Made by a program: the position numbers and the translations under genes. Shown here in pieces: positions 39,310-50,762 of a stretch of 64,000 nucleotides of DNA. Every line of letters starts with the position of its first letter. The first letter of the stretch is position 1. The notes beneath the pieces are model-generated. The model was not told the DNA's origin, searched no databases, and saw nothing but the letters and a program-made list of their open reading frames with translations. This DNA comes from Vreelandella lutescens (lineage in GTDB: Bacteria > Pseudomonadota > Gammaproteobacteria > Pseudomonadales > Halomonadaceae), in assembly GCF_014640815.1 (NCBI RefSeq), contig NZ_BMHM01000002.1:62001-126000 (forward strand). The letters run 5' to 3'.

Positions 39310-39966
39310 ATGATGGAACTCAACCTTATCGACGCGCAGTTTATTCCCTTTTTGGTGGCCATTACGCTGCTGTCGATAAGCCCGGGCGTGGATACGCTTT
39401 TGGTTATCCGAAATACGGCGCGGGGTGGGGTACGAGATGGAGTAGCCACAAGCATGGCGATTTGTTGCGGACTCTTTGTGCATGCCACCGTATCCGCGTT
39501 AGGTATCTCTTTCATTCTGCTCCAGTCGGCATGGGCATTTAATATGCTGAAGCTGGCAGGGGCGGCTTACTTGATTTGGTTGGGGATCACCAGCCTGTTA
39601 GCCGCCCGGCGGGGAACGCCGTTGCCCGTGAAAGGTGTGATGAACGAGTCTGCACGCGTACCCCTATGGCAGCCAATTAAGGAAGGGCTGTTATCAAACG
39701 TGCTGAATCCCAAAACCGTTGTTTTTTATATGGCCTTCTTGCCACAGTTTATCGCACCGACGGACCCTGCACTGTTGAAGTCGCTGTGGCTGGCGGGCGT
39801 GCATTTTGTGATTGCCAATATCTGGCAGATTAGCGTGGTGCTGATGGTAGGAGGAGCCAGCAAATGGCTCGCCAGCGCACGCTTTGCGCAGACACTCAAT
39901 GCGGCCACGGGAGCGGTTTTGGTTATCTTTGGTGTGCGTCTTGCACTTGAACAACGCCCGGTTTGA
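39310..39966 (+). CDS. LysE/RhtB family amino-acid exporter
   Basis: An inner-membrane exporter of about 218 residues with six predicted helices. The N-terminal SPGVDTLLVIRNTARGGVRDG and the central LLSNVLNPKTVVFYMAFLPQF are LysE family hallmarks. Substrate is unknown; family members export lysine, homoserine, threonine or similar. I start at the ATG 39310 (a second ATG follows); a GTG 42 bases upstream would add a non-conserved segment. Its stop codon lies inside the loop of its own terminator hairpin. Confidence 0.88.
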   Translation: MMELNLIDAQFIPFLVAITLLSISPGVDTLLVIRNTARGGVRDGVATSMAICCGLFVHATVSALGISFILLQSAWAFNMLKLAGAAYLIWLGITSLLAARRGTPLPVKGVMNESARVPLWQPIKEGLLSNVLNPKTVVFYMAFLPQFIAPTDPALLKSLWLAGVHFVIANIWQISVVLMVGGASKWLASARFAQTLNAATGAVLVIFGVRLALEQRPV

Positions 39967-39981
39967 CCGGGCGTGTTTGAT
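39954..39981 (+). terminator. Terminator hairpin overlapping the LysE stop codon
   Basis: ACGCCCGG (39954-39961) pairs with CCGGGCGT (39967-39974) around a five-base loop TTTGA that contains the TGA stop codon; GTTTGAT follows. The convergent slt gene ends at 39992. Confidence 0.65.
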
Positions 39982-39991
39982 GGGAGGCCGG

Positions 39992-41941
39992 TTAGCGGCG
40001 AACAAGCGCTCGGTCGTAGCGTACTGCTTGCTCGTTGTCATTCAGCAGCGATACACCCTCACTACTGCCACCATTGGCCAGGCTCTCAAAAATAACGCGG
40101 TAGCTCAGGACCGCTTGAACATAGTCACGGGTTTCGCGAAACGGAATGCTTTCCACGAACAGATCAAACGACTCCATGCTATTGCTGCCTAGCCACTGAT
40201 CAACGCGTCCAGGGCCCGCGTTATAGGCGGCGGTCGCCGCTAAGCGGTTGCCTTGGTAGCGGTTGAGCTTGTCACGCAGATACGTACTGCCTAGGCGAAT
40301 GTTCAGCTCTGGTTCTAGCACGCCATAGGGGCCTGGGTCGTTGATGCCCAACTGGCGGCTCACCTGTGTGGCGGTGCCTGGCATCAATTGCATGAGCCCA
40401 CGTGCGCCAGCGGGAGAGAGTGCTACCGGGTTGTAGGCACTCTCTCGGCGAGTGATGGCCATCAGTAGGAAAGGGTCAACGCCGGTTTGGCTGCCCCATT
40501 GCATAAAGCTGTCGCGGTAAGCGGGGGGAAAGCGCCACTCCAACGCATCCCACATTCCGCCCGCAATGGTGGTCTGCACCAAACGGGCGTGCCACTGCTG
40601 ATGGGCAGCGTAGTCTGCAAGTGCGCGGGCCTGCTGGGGTGAGCCATGCTGAATCGCGTGCAGCCATTCGCTGTTAGCTAAACCGTCTTCACCAATCCGC
40701 AGCAGGGCCTCGGTACGCTGCACAACCGGTAGCTGAGCGGTTTGAGCGCGCGTCGTGTCATCAAAGTGGTTGCGCTCATGGTTCAGTCGATAAGGCTGAT
40801 TGATTTTATCGGCGGCGGCGAAGCCGTAGAAGCTGCGGTCCGTGGCCGCCTGTTGGTAGCGCGCGTTGGCCGCTTCACGGTTGCCAAGCTGTTCGTTGGC
40901 ACGCCCCAGCCAGTACTGCCAGCGGCTGCTCTCTTGCTGGCTGGCAGGCATTTCAGCAATCCAGTGCATCACCTCTGTCCATTGGCGGTCTGCCAAGGCG
41001 CGACGTACGCGCAGCTCCAGCACGCGTTCGCTCTCGAGAGAGGGCAGCACACTGTCGACCCAGCCTAGGGTGCCGGGCACGTCGCGCACGAGTGCATAGA
41101 ATGCCAGCTCCTCATCAATCACTTGGCGCTCTAGCGACGTTAGGTTCAAACGCGGTGCTATTTGTTGCCATGCTGCGAAGGCGGCGGGGGTGTCGTCTCG
41201 GGTTAGGCGCTGCATGGCGGCCTGATAAAAAGCAGCCGTCGCCGCGCACTCTGGGCCTAAACATGTGGGCGCAGAGGTAATCGCTCGCGGGTTGGTACTC
41301 ACCGTCGCCACTGTATCAAGAGCGGTTTGCCATTGGCCGCTTAGCAGGCCGCCTAAATAGCTGCTTAGGCGTGTTTCATCCGCTTGCCAAGCGAGCATTT
41401 TACGCTCCCAGATGGCTGTTGCATTGATGGTGCCATCGGAGCGCAAACGGTTGAATAGCCCGTTGCAGGCATCGGGCTGAGAGCTGCCGATTCGCCAAAG
41501 GTCTAGGCCAGCCGCGCGGGCTTGTTCGGGGGCTCGGTCTAGCAGTGCGGTGTAGTAATAACATTGCCGCGCAGTGCCCGCAGGTTCACCATCAGCAACG
41601 GTCAGCAGATCACCAAAGCGGCCTGCATAACCATAATTGGCAATGGCTTGGCCGCGGATCCACTCTGACAGTGGGGAGTCGGCATGCTGGTCTATAAACT
41701 GCAGCACTTGGCTGGCGGACACGTTAGGGAGCTGGTTGCGTAACCGATGGTATTCCACATAGCCGCTGAGAATATGTCCTTCGATGGCGCGTTCATCCAC
41801 CTGCTGCCACTGTTGTTGGCGAGCGGCATTGAGCGCATCTCGCATCGCCTCATCTGAGGCGGCCCATGAGGCAGCGGGTAGGCCGATAAGCACCGACGCA
41901 CACAAGGTGCGAAGGGTAGAACGAAATGGCGAAGCCTGCAT
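39992..41941 (-). CDS. slt: Soluble lytic murein transglycosylase (Slt70 type)
   Basis: A periplasmic enzyme that cleaves the MurNAc-GlcNAc bond with 1,6-anhydro ring formation. A signal peptide covers 1-27 (cut after SWA). A long alpha-superhelical (U and L) domain occupies about 30-450. The C-terminal SLT domain has catalytic E500 in TRRESAYNP, then GARGLMQLMPGTA and AAYNAGPGRV. 649 residues agrees with E. coli Slt (about 645). GAGGGAG lies just upstream of the ATG at 41941. The upstream gap to the divergent DUF1232 gene is 100 bases. Confidence 0.93.
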   Translation of the reverse strand: MQASPFRSTLRTLCASVLIGLPAASWAASDEAMRDALNAARQQQWQQVDERAIEGHILSGYVEYHRLRNQLPNVSASQVLQFIDQHADSPLSEWIRGQAIANYGYAGRFGDLLTVADGEPAGTARQCYYYTALLDRAPEQARAAGLDLWRIGSSQPDACNGLFNRLRSDGTINATAIWERKMLAWQADETRLSSYLGGLLSGQWQTALDTVATVSTNPRAITSAPTCLGPECAATAAFYQAAMQRLTRDDTPAAFAAWQQIAPRLNLTSLERQVIDEELAFYALVRDVPGTLGWVDSVLPSLESERVLELRVRRALADRQWTEVMHWIAEMPASQQESSRWQYWLGRANEQLGNREAANARYQQAATDRSFYGFAAADKINQPYRLNHERNHFDDTTRAQTAQLPVVQRTEALLRIGEDGLANSEWLHAIQHGSPQQARALADYAAHQQWHARLVQTTIAGGMWDALEWRFPPAYRDSFMQWGSQTGVDPFLLMAITRRESAYNPVALSPAGARGLMQLMPGTATQVSRQLGINDPGPYGVLEPELNIRLGSTYLRDKLNRYQGNRLAATAAYNAGPGRVDQWLGSNSMESFDLFVESIPFRETRDYVQAVLSYRVIFESLANGGSSEGVSLLNDNEQAVRYDRALVRR

Positions 41942-42041
41942 GACACTCCCTCTTGCTCGCTAGATAGATGAATATCGCTATAGTGAACTATATGTACAAA
42001 CAATGTTCTGACAATCGTGACACTTGGAGGATTCAATTACG

Positions 42042-42389
42042 ATGGCACGATTATCCGGTTGGTGGTTGTTTCGTCGACTCAAAACGCGCGTGTGGGCGAT
42101 TCAGCGTATTGCTCGCGCATTGAAGCTCTTTTTACCCATGACACGCGATGTGCTGCGCGGTGACTTTAGGCCAGTGCCCTGGGCAGCGTTCGGGACAATG
42201 GCGCTCGCGCTTGCTTATCTGGTGATGCCTTTTGACCTCATCCCTGATTTTCTTATGCTATTGGGCATCGTTGACGACGTATTGATTGTCGGTTGGCTGC
42301 TCAATCGGGTCGATGCTCAGCTAGCCGACTACCGCGCATGGAAATCTGCAGAGCAAGCGGCTACCGCTTCTTCGCACACACCTTCTTGA
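42042..42389 (+). CDS. DUF1232 (YkvA-like) small membrane protein
   Basis: A 115-residue protein with a basic N-terminus, one or two hydrophobic segments (about 48-65 and 70-90) and the DUF1232 core VMPFDLIPDFLMLLGIVDDV. Function unknown. GGAGG lies 11 bases before the ATG. Its end overlaps the -35 element of the htpG heat-shock promoter (its TGA is at 42387-42389). It is divergent from slt. Confidence 0.85.
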   Translation: MARLSGWWLFRRLKTRVWAIQRIARALKLFLPMTRDVLRGDFRPVPWAAFGTMALALAYLVMPFDLIPDFLMLLGIVDDVLIVGWLLNRVDAQLADYRAWKSAEQAATASSHTPS

Positions 42390-42413
42390 AATCTCTTTGC
42401 TTAACCCCATATT
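42385..42413 (+). promoter_or_regulatory. Sigma-32 (heat-shock) promoter of htpG
   Basis: CTTGAA at 42385-42390, a 14-base spacer, and CCCCAT at 42405-42410 followed by ATT fit the classical E. coli sigma-32 pattern CTTGAA-N13-17-CCCCATNTA almost exactly. It lies about 80 bases upstream of the htpG start, which is a heat-shock gene in E. coli. It overlaps the stop codon of the DUF1232 gene. Confidence 0.75.
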
Positions 42414-42490
42414 GAGGTCACCACCTTTTCCGCCTCTGCTGACAAGCAGCAGGGGCGCTAAGCAACACGTGATCAATGAGGGCTAAGCGC

Positions 42491-44395
42491 ATGACAACGG
42501 CGACCCACGAAGAAACTCTTGGCTTTCAAACGGAAGTTAAGCAGCTTTTAAATCTGATGATCCACTCCCTGTACTCTAACCGGGAGATTTTCTTACGCGA
42601 ACTGATTTCTAACGCCGCAGATGCCTGCGACAAGCTTCGCTATGCAGCGCTAGATAATGACGCCCTCTATGAAGGCGACAGCGAACTGCGTATTGAGATT
42701 GAGCACGACCGCGACGCGAATACGATTACCTTACGCGATAACGGCATTGGGATGAACCGGGAAGACGTCATCGCCAACCTGGGTACTATTGCTCGTTCAG
42801 GCACCGCAGAATTTTTAAAGCAGCTCTCCGGCGAGCAGCAAAAAGATGCCAAACTCATCGGCCAGTTCGGCGTCGGTTTTTATTCAGGCTTTATTGTGGC
42901 CGATGAAGTGGCCGTGCGTACCCGTAAAGCGGGTACGGCTGCTTCTGAAGGCGTTGAGTGGCGTTCCAAAGGCGAGGGCGAGTTTACCGTTGCTGATATT
43001 GAGCGCGAGGTGCATGGCACCGAAATCACGCTGCACCTGAAAGAGGATGCTAAAGAGTTTGCCGACGACTACCGCCTGCAAAGCTTAGTACGTAAATACT
43101 CTGACCATATTGAAGTGCCCGTTTGCATGCCGAAGACAGAAACGGCAAAAGACGATGAAGGCAACGATATTGAAGGGAGTGAAGTCACCACTTGGGAAAC
43201 GGTTAACGAAGCCACTGCCCTGTGGGCACGCCCGAAAAGTGAGGTGACGGATGACGAGTACAAAGCGTTTTACAAGCACGTCGCCCACGACTTCAGTGAC
43301 CCGTTAACCTGGAGCCACAACAAGGTAGAGGGCAAGCTGGACTACACCAGCCTGCTGTATGTGCCAGGTCGTGCCCCGTTTGACATGTTTGAGCGTGATG
43401 GCTCGCGCGGTGTGAAGCTGTATGTTCAGCGCGTCTTCATTATGGACGATGCCGAGCAGTTCCTGCCGCTTTACCTACGCTTTATTAAAGGCGTGCTGGA
43501 TACCCGTGACCTGTCGCTAAACGTTTCCCGCGAGTTGCTGCAGCAGGATCCCAAAGTCGACAAGATCAAAGGGGCGTTGACCAAGCGTGCGCTGGATATG
43601 CTCAAGAAGCTATCCAAAGAGAGTGAGCAGTACCAAACGTTCTGGAACACGTTTGGTAGCGTGTTGAAAGAGGGGCCGGGTGAAGACTTCGCCAACCGTG
43701 AAAAAGTAGCAGGACTGCTACGGTTTGCTTCCACCCACACCGATAGCGCCACACAAGAGCACTCACTGGCCGACTACATCGAGCGGATGAAAGAGGGCCA
43801 GAAAAAGATTTACTACGTGGTGGCGGACAGCTTCAACGCAGCGAAAAACAGCCCGCATCTGGAGATCTTCCGCAAAAAAGGTATCGAGGTGCTGCTGCTC
43901 TCTGACCGTATCGACGAGTGGCTGATGAGCCATTTGACCGAGTTTGACGGCAAGTCGTTTGCTGACGTGGCCAAAGGTGACTTGGATCTTGGCGATGTAG
44001 AAGACGAAGCCGAGAAGAAAGCTCAAGAAGAGACCGCGAAGGCGAAAGAAGCCCTAGTGAAACGCGTTAAAGAAGCGCTGAGCGATGGCGTTCAAGAGGT
44101 GAAAATCACTCACCGTCTTACCGACTCGCCTGCCTGTGTCGTACTGCCGGAGCACGAGATGGGCTACCAGATGCGCCGCATTATGGAAGCCGCCGGCCAG
44201 AAAATGCCCGAAGTGAAGCCTATCCTTGAGCTGAACCCGGATCACGCGCTGGTCGCGCGTCTAGAGAGCAGCGAAGGCGATATGTTTAGCCAACTAGCGC
44301 ATATTCTGTTAGATCAGGCAATTATTGCAGAGGGTGGGCAGCTTGATGACCCAGCGGCCTATGTGAAGCGTCTTAATAGCGTGCTCACGGCCTAA
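42491..44395 (+). CDS. htpG: Molecular chaperone HtpG (Hsp90)
   Basis: Bacterial Hsp90, an ATP-dependent dimeric chaperone that works with DnaK on client proteins. The N-terminal GHKL ATPase has [15 protein letters not shown] (with the catalytic Glu and Asn), DNGIGM and [11 protein letters not shown]. The middle domain and the C-terminal dimerisation domain follow; 634 residues agrees with the family (E. coli 624). I use the ATG at 42491; the frame is open five codons further. A sigma-32 promoter precedes and a strong terminator follows. Confidence 0.97.
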   Translation: MTTATHEETLGFQTEVKQLLNLMIHSLYSNREIFLRELISNAADACDKLRYAALDNDALYEGDSELRIEIEHDRDANTITLRDNGIGMNREDVIANLGTIARSGTAEFLKQLSGEQQKDAKLIGQFGVGFYSGFIVADEVAVRTRKAGTAASEGVEWRSKGEGEFTVADIEREVHGTEITLHLKEDAKEFADDYRLQSLVRKYSDHIEVPVCMPKTETAKDDEGNDIEGSEVTTWETVNEATALWARPKSEVTDDEYKAFYKHVAHDFSDPLTWSHNKVEGKLDYTSLLYVPGRAPFDMFERDGSRGVKLYVQRVFIMDDAEQFLPLYLRFIKGVLDTRDLSLNVSRELLQQDPKVDKIKGALTKRALDMLKKLSKESEQYQTFWNTFGSVLKEGPGEDFANREKVAGLLRFASTHTDSATQEHSLADYIERMKEGQKKIYYVVADSFNAAKNSPHLEIFRKKGIEVLLLSDRIDEWLMSHLTEFDGKSFADVAKGDLDLGDVEDEAEKKAQEETAKAKEALVKRVKEALSDGVQEVKITHRLTDSPACVVLPEHEMGYQMRRIMEAAGQKMPEVKPILELNPDHALVARLESSEGDMFSQLAHILLDQAIIAEGGQLDDPAAYVKRLNSVLTA

Positions 44396-44415
44396 GTACT
44401 GCCAGTGACCTAGAC

Positions 44416-44453
44416 GCGGCCCGCTTGGTTTTCCAAGCGGGCCGCTTGTTTTT
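44416..44453 (+). terminator. Strong rho-independent terminator of htpG
   Basis: GCGGCCCGCTTGG (44416-44428) pairs perfectly over 13 bp with CCAAGCGGGCCGC (44433-44445) around TTTT, followed by TTGTTTTT. One of the best-formed terminators in the window. Confidence 0.93.
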
Positions 44454-44511
44454 GAGCGGTTAATGATAAAGTAACCGCTCAACGTATGAGATTAACGATC
44501 AGGATATTGCT

Positions 44512-45579
44512 ATGGCGGGTGAACAGCAGATAAAGGTCGCGGTGCTGGGAGGCGGTAGCTTTGGCACAGCGCTTGCCAGTATTGCCGCAGATAACGGAGC
44601 CGCGGTGCGCCAGTGGATGCGTGATGAAGCGTTGGTGGCGCAAATCAACCAAGAGCACCGCAATGGCCGTTACTTGCCTGATTACGCCATCAATCCGGCG
44701 GTAATAGCGTCTTCTGATTTAGCAACGGCGCTGGCAGGCGCTGAGCTGGTGTTAATTGCGATTCCGTCCAAGGCTTTTCGCAGCGTTGTTCAAGCGGCGA
44801 AGCCTTGGCTGCGGCCTGAGCAGATCTTGGTCAGCACAACAAAAGGCATTGAGCAGGATAGCTTTATGCTGATGAGCCAAGTGCTGGAGCAGGAAACCGG
44901 TTTCCCTCACATTGGCGTCATTGCCGGGCCCAACTTAGCGTCCGAAATTGCCGATAAGCAGCTAACTGCCACGGTGATTGCCAGTGCCGATGCCCTGACG
45001 CGCACCCGAGTGCAACAGGCGCTAGGCTGCCGCTACTTTCGCGTATATGCCAGTAACGACCGCCATGGCGTTGAGCTGGGTGGGGCGCTGAAAAATATTT
45101 ATGCCATTGCCGCAGGGATGGCGGCGGCGTTAGGCATGGGTGAGAACACCCGTAGCATGCTGATGACCCGAGCGCTGGCCGAGATGAGTCGTTTTGCCGT
45201 TGCCCAAGGGGCGAACCCGATGACGTTTTTGGGGTTGGCGGGAGTGGGCGATTTGATTGTGACCTGCTCTTCTAATTTGTCGCGCAATTACCGAGTTGGC
45301 TACGCGTTAGGGGAGGGGCGGAATTTAGAGGAAGCCGTGGAAGCCCTTGGGCAAGTCGCTGAAGGAGTCAATACGGTGAAGCTCGTGTGTGCCAAGGCGC
45401 GCGAGATGGGCGTTTACATGCCGTTGGCCGAAGGTTTAAACCGCGTGCTGTTTGATGGGGTGCCAGCCCAGGAGATGGCGCGTACGCTAATGATGGGTGA
45501 GCAGAGTAGCGATGTAGAGTTCATTCTGCCCCGCGAAGCTGTTCAGCAGGCCCACCGCGACCAGGCTCAGCACGACTAA
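44512..45579 (+). CDS. gpsA: Glycerol-3-phosphate dehydrogenase [NAD(P)+]
   Basis: GpsA reduces dihydroxyacetone phosphate to sn-glycerol 3-phosphate, the start of phospholipid synthesis. The NAD(P) motif GGGSFGTA is at 13-20; the catalytic lysine lies in the [12 protein letters not shown] block (around 190-205). 355 residues is slightly longer than E. coli's 339; the extra residues are at the N- and C-termini. It is 38 bases upstream of sixA, the same pairing known from Pseudomonas. Confidence 0.95.
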   Translation: MAGEQQIKVAVLGGGSFGTALASIAADNGAAVRQWMRDEALVAQINQEHRNGRYLPDYAINPAVIASSDLATALAGAELVLIAIPSKAFRSVVQAAKPWLRPEQILVSTTKGIEQDSFMLMSQVLEQETGFPHIGVIAGPNLASEIADKQLTATVIASADALTRTRVQQALGCRYFRVYASNDRHGVELGGALKNIYAIAAGMAAALGMGENTRSMLMTRALAEMSRFAVAQGANPMTFLGLAGVGDLIVTCSSNLSRNYRVGYALGEGRNLEEAVEALGQVAEGVNTVKLVCAKAREMGVYMPLAEGLNRVLFDGVPAQEMARTLMMGEQSSDVEFILPREAVQQAHRDQAQHD

Positions 45580-45617
45580 GCCCAACCACCCAAAAGACCA
45601 CAACAGAGGAAGTGGGC

Positions 45618-46136
45618 ATGCAAAGCAGCGTCAAGCGTGAAGCGAACAGCGAGATGAACCATGTGTTGATTATGCGCCACGGTGAAGCAGCACCTGGATT
45701 TCCTGACCATGCACGGCCATTAACCCCACGCGGAGAGCAGGAAGTGGAAGCGATGGCTCGCTGGTTGGCGCAGCGAATCGAACAGGGGGAGCTAACGATG
45801 CCAACGCTGTATGCAAGCCCTTATGTGCGCGCTCAGCAGACTGCAAAGCGCATCAGTGATGCGCTGGGCGCGCCGCTGCAAACCCTGGCGTTTATTACCC
45901 CCGATGATATGGCGGCGGATGTCAGCGAGTGGTTGATACATCACAATGATGAAGCGCCGATCATGCTGGTCAGCCATATGCCCCTCGTGGGCGACTTGGC
46001 GGGCTTGCTGGTGGAGGGGTCGCCGAGTCAAGGCGTGGGCTTCCCTACCGCAGCCATTGCCGAGCTTGAGGCGGACGTGTGGGCGGCGGGCTGCGCGCAG
46101 CTGAAGCGTTTTACCCAGCCCAGTCAGCTGGTTTAG
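45618..46136 (+). CDS. sixA: Phosphohistidine phosphatase SixA
   Basis: A small histidine-phosphatase-superfamily enzyme that removes phosphate from phosphohistidine proteins. In E. coli it was first tied to ArcB and later shown to act on NPr of the nitrogen PTS; an NPr gene lies at 61.6 kb here. The phosphate-binding RHG motif is at 20-22, and the second catalytic His is in VSHMPLVGDL. I use the ATG at 45618, with GAGGA seven bases upstream; a shorter form beginning at the second ATG (45654), right before the RHG region, is also plausible and would match the E. coli length. Confidence 0.88.
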   Translation: MQSSVKREANSEMNHVLIMRHGEAAPGFPDHARPLTPRGEQEVEAMARWLAQRIEQGELTMPTLYASPYVRAQQTAKRISDALGAPLQTLAFITPDDMAADVSEWLIHHNDEAPIMLVSHMPLVGDLAGLLVEGSPSQGVGFPTAAIAELEADVWAAGCAQLKRFTQPSQLV

Positions 46137-46142
46137 TGGCAT

Positions 46143-46170
46143 AAAAAAAGCGGCTGCCGAAGCAGCCGCT
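46143..46170 (-). terminator. Terminator of the gatCAB operon (shared with sixA region)
   Basis: On the minus strand AGCGGCTGC-TTCG-GCAGCCGCT (arms 46149-46157 and 46162-46170) is followed by TTTTTTTAT. The T-run is on the minus side, so gatB is the main client. A weaker TCACC/GGTGA hairpin lies between it and gatB. Confidence 0.88.
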
Positions 46171-46210
46171 CTTCACCTGACGGTGAGCTTACTATTTATA
46201 GCGGGCAATC

Positions 46211-47665
46211 TTACAGCAGGGCATCCAGCTTCTCTTTCAGTACGCCGTTGACCTGCTGTGGGTTAGCAGTGCCGCGGGATGCTTTCATCACCTGGCCTAC
46301 AAAATAACCAATCATTTTGCCGCGCTTCTCAGGCTCGGAATCACGGTATTGCGCTACCTGGGCTGGGCTCTCTGCGATGACCTGATCAATCATCGCTTCA
46401 ATCGCGCCGGTGTCGGTCACCTGCTTTAAGCCTTTGGCTTCGATCACGGCATCCGCGTTTTCGCCCTGACCATTCCACAGCGCCTGGAACACCTGCTTCG
46501 CGGCTTTACCGTTAATGGTGTCATCCAGCACGCGGCGGATCAGTTCGCCTAGCTGCTGGGCCGAGACTGGGCTGTTTTGAATGCTCAGGTTCTCGCGATT
46601 GAGCGCACCGGAAAGCTCGCCCTGTACCCAGTTAGCCGCCTGTTTAGCATCGCCACAGACACGTTGCACTTCTTCAAAGAACTCCGCCATTTCACGGCTG
46701 GCTGACAGCACGTTAGCGTCGTAAGCGGATAAGCCCAGTTCATTCTGGAAGCGAGCCCGCTTGTCCGCAGGTAGCTCAGGTAACTGGCTGCGCAGATGTT
46801 CCAGATAGGCTTGATCTAGCACAACCGGCAACAGGTCCGGACAGGGGAAGTAACGGTAGTCGTTGGCTTCTTCCTTGGTGCGCATGCTGCGGGTTTCATC
46901 GCGCTCTGGATCAAACAGGCGGGTTTCTTGAACTACCTTGCCGCCGTCCTCAATCAGCTCAATCTGACGCTCGACCTCAAACGCAATGGCGCGCTCCACA
47001 AAGCGGAACGAGTTAACGTTTTTAATTTCGGCGCGGGTGCCAAACGCCTCTTGTCCTTTAGGGCGTACCGACACGTTGACGTCGCAACGCATCGAGCCTT
47101 CCGCCATATTACCGTCGGAAATGCCCAGGTAGGTCACAATCGAGTGGATCGCTTTGAGATAGGCGGCGGCTTCTTTCGCGCTGCGCATATCAGGTTCTGA
47201 AACGATCTCTAATAGCGGCGTGCCTGCTCGGTTTAAGTCGATGCCGGTCATGCCCTGGAAGTCTTCATGCAGCGACTTGCCTGCATCTTCTTCTAGGTGG
47301 GCGTGATGAATGCGAATCCGCTTGGTGGTGTCGTCATCCAGGGTAATTTCCACTTCCCCTGCACCCACGATGGGGTGATACATCTGACTGGTTTGGTAGC
47401 CCTTGGGCAAATCTGGGTAGAAGTAGTTTTTACGATCAAAGATCGAGACTTCAGGAATCTCAGCATGGACAGCCAAGCCAAACTGCACGGCCATGGCCAC
47501 CGCCTGTTCATTAAGCACCGGCAGCACGCCGGGAAGGCCCAAATCAACGGCACAAGCTTGGGTATTAGGCTCCGCGCCAAACGCGGTTGATGCGCCAGAA
47601 AAAATCTTTGAGCGCGTTGCGAGCTGAACGTGGACCTCAAGCCCGATCACGGTTTCCCATTGCAT
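46211..47665 (-). CDS. gatB: Aspartyl/glutamyl-tRNA amidotransferase subunit B
   Basis: GatB is the tRNA-binding, kinase-like subunit of GatCAB, which amidates mischarged Glu-tRNAGln or Asp-tRNAAsn. The opening [20 protein letters not shown], the [14 protein letters not shown] zinc/ATP region and [13 protein letters not shown] are invariant blocks; the C-terminal Yqey/GatB domain ends in [13 protein letters not shown]. Full length (484 aa). The ATG overlaps the gatA stop by one base (TAATG). Confidence 0.97.
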   Translation of the reverse strand: MQWETVIGLEVHVQLATRSKIFSGASTAFGAEPNTQACAVDLGLPGVLPVLNEQAVAMAVQFGLAVHAEIPEVSIFDRKNYFYPDLPKGYQTSQMYHPIVGAGEVEITLDDDTTKRIRIHHAHLEEDAGKSLHEDFQGMTGIDLNRAGTPLLEIVSEPDMRSAKEAAAYLKAIHSIVTYLGISDGNMAEGSMRCDVNVSVRPKGQEAFGTRAEIKNVNSFRFVERAIAFEVERQIELIEDGGKVVQETRLFDPERDETRSMRTKEEANDYRYFPCPDLLPVVLDQAYLEHLRSQLPELPADKRARFQNELGLSAYDANVLSASREMAEFFEEVQRVCGDAKQAANWVQGELSGALNRENLSIQNSPVSAQQLGELIRRVLDDTINGKAAKQVFQALWNGQGENADAVIEAKGLKQVTDTGAIEAMIDQVIAESPAQVAQYRDSEPEKRGKMIGYFVGQVMKASRGTANPQQVNGVLKEKLDALL

Positions 47666-49125
47666 TAGGCGTTCTCCTCGGCAAAGGCAGGCAGTTGAGT
47701 GTGCCAGTCGGTGGCTTGCTGAAACTGGTGCGCCACGTTAAGCAGCTGCGCTTCCGCAAAGTGAGTGCCCAGAATCTGTAAGCCGACAGGGCGACCACCT
47801 GCAAAGCCTGCCGGAACGCTAATGCCAGGAATACCTGCAAGGTTCACGGCGATGGTGTAGATATCTTGCAAATACATGGAGACCGGGTCTTTCTTTGCAC
47901 CAAGATCGAAAGCAGGCGTGGGCGATGCGGGGCCCATCAAGACATCGACATCCTCAAAGGCGTCGAGGAAATCTTGACGAATCAGGCGGCGCACTTTCTG
48001 CGCTTTGGTGTAATAAGCGTCGAAGAAGCCTTCCGATAGCGTGTGAGTGCCAATCAGGATGCGGCGCTTCACTTCTTCCCCAAACCCTTCTGCGCGAGAG
48101 CGGGTGTAAAGGTCTTGCAGGTCTAGGGGGGAGTCGCAGCGGTGTCCGAAGCGCACGCCGTCGTAGCGCGACAGGTTTGATGAAGCCTCAGCGGGAGCAA
48201 TCACATAATAAGCGGGGATCGCATAATGAGTATGCGGCAGGCTTACTTCGCGCACCGTCGCTCCAAGTGACTCATAGACTTTTACCGCTTCGCGCACGGC
48301 TTTTTCTACTTCTGGGTCTAAACCGTCGCCAAAGTACTCTTTCGGCAGGCCGATTTTGAGCCCGGAGAGCGGTGCGTTGAGCGTTTCAGTGTAGTCCGGT
48401 ACGCCGCGCGCCACGCTGGTAGAATCACGTACATCGTGGCCGGCAATCACATTGAGTAAAAGTGCGCAGTCTTCGGCAGTGCGTGCCATAGGGCCTGCTT
48501 GGTCAAGGCTTGAAGCGTAAGCAATGATGCCGTAGCGGGAAACGCGTCCGTAGGTTGGCTTCAGCCCCGTAATGCCGCAAAACGCAGCAGGCTGTCGAAT
48601 CGAGCCCCCGGTGTCGGTGCCCATGGCGGCTGGCACGAAACCCGCTGCAACGGCCGCTGCGCTACCGCCCGAGCTGCCGCCGGGAACTGCTGATAAATCC
48701 CAGGGGTTTTTAACCGCACCGTAGTGACTATTTTCATTGGATGAGCCCATGGCGAACTCGTCCATATTGGTCTTGCCTAGGCTAATGGTGCCAGCGGCAC
48801 GCAGTTTTTCCACCACAGTAGCATTGTAAGGCGCGATAAAATTATCGAGCATCTTTGAGCCACAGCTGGTTTTAACGTCTTGCGTACAAAAAATATCTTT
48901 CAGCGCGAGCGGAATACCCGTGAGTTTGCCCGCTTTGCCATCGGCACGTGCTTTATCGGCCGCTGCTGCTTGGCTCATGGCCTGCTCGGCGGTCACCGTT
49001 ATGAAGCTATTGAGCGAGCCATCGGCTTTTTCAATACGCTGTAAAAAATGGGATGTCAGCTCTCGGCTAGAGAGTTCACCGCTTTTCAAAGCGGCGGCGA
49101 GCTGCGTTACGGTTTTATCATGCAT
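47665..49125 (-). CDS. gatA: Aspartyl/glutamyl-tRNA amidotransferase subunit A
   Basis: GatA is the glutaminase of GatCAB, an amidase-signature enzyme that supplies ammonia. The Lys-cisSer-Ser triad is K76 (LALKDIFC), S151 (PGGSSGGS) and S175 ([10 protein letters not shown]). 486 residues, complete. It lies 59 bases after gatC and overlaps gatB by one base, so GatA and GatB are made together. Confidence 0.97.
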   Translation of the reverse strand: MHDKTVTQLAAALKSGELSSRELTSHFLQRIEKADGSLNSFITVTAEQAMSQAAAADKARADGKAGKLTGIPLALKDIFCTQDVKTSCGSKMLDNFIAPYNATVVEKLRAAGTISLGKTNMDEFAMGSSNENSHYGAVKNPWDLSAVPGGSSGGSAAAVAAGFVPAAMGTDTGGSIRQPAAFCGITGLKPTYGRVSRYGIIAYASSLDQAGPMARTAEDCALLLNVIAGHDVRDSTSVARGVPDYTETLNAPLSGLKIGLPKEYFGDGLDPEVEKAVREAVKVYESLGATVREVSLPHTHYAIPAYYVIAPAEASSNLSRYDGVRFGHRCDSPLDLQDLYTRSRAEGFGEEVKRRILIGTHTLSEGFFDAYYTKAQKVRRLIRQDFLDAFEDVDVLMGPASPTPAFDLGAKKDPVSMYLQDIYTIAVNLAGIPGISVPAGFAGGRPVGLQILGTHFAEAQLLNVAHQFQQATDWHTQLPAFAEENA

Positions 49126-49184
49126 AACCCAGAAGCTCCGTTCAGGGGCGATTAAAAGAAGCAGAAACGAGCGGTGCGATGAGG

Positions 49185-49472
49185 TTATTCAACCACGCGT
49201 GGCACCAAATAAAGGCCGTTTTCCACTGCCGGAGCACAGCGCTGGAAAGCGTCGCGCTGGTTCGTTTCCGTGACTTCATCGGCACGTAGGCGCTGGGTAG
49301 CGTCTAATGGGTGGGCAAGCGGCGCAACGCCGTCAGTGTCCAGGCTTTGTAGCTGGTCGACCATGTCCAGGATGCGGCTTAGATCGTCGACAAAGCCACT
49401 GGCTTGGTCATCGCTAACGGCGAGTCGGGCCAAGTGTGCGGCCCGGCGCACATGAGATTCTTCAAGCGCCAT
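49185..49472 (-). CDS. gatC: Aspartyl/glutamyl-tRNA amidotransferase subunit C
   Basis: GatC is the small subunit that wraps around GatA and stabilises the complex. The 95 residues show the usual beginning [15 protein letters not shown], the central [12 protein letters not shown], the [14 protein letters not shown] segment, and the [13 protein letters not shown] end. Start ATG at 49472 with GAGGAA upstream. First gene of the operon; a 229-base divergent gap separates it from mreB and must hold both promoters. Confidence 0.95.
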   Translation of the reverse strand: MALEESHVRRAAHLARLAVSDDQASGFVDDLSRILDMVDQLQSLDTDGVAPLAHPLDATQRLRADEVTETNQRDAFQRCAPAVENGLYLVPRVVE

Positions 49473-49689
49473 GATCGAGGTTTCCTCGCAAACGTGATGG
49501 AACATATTCCGCTTTCAGCGGTATACATACAGTCATCTTAAATTCGTCTTGTGGAGCAGACGTGGAAAATAGCCGCAAAAGGTACCACATAATGCCCCCT
49601 TCAGGCACTATCAGGCGCGACTCGTGCTTGCTGCCAAGGGGTTGCGGTGATACCGTTTGCATCCGCACAGGGTTCCCGGTCTGCACTAG

Positions 49690-50739
<1,050 letters not shown>

Positions 50740-50762
50740 TCGCAGCGGTTTAACGCGGGGGA

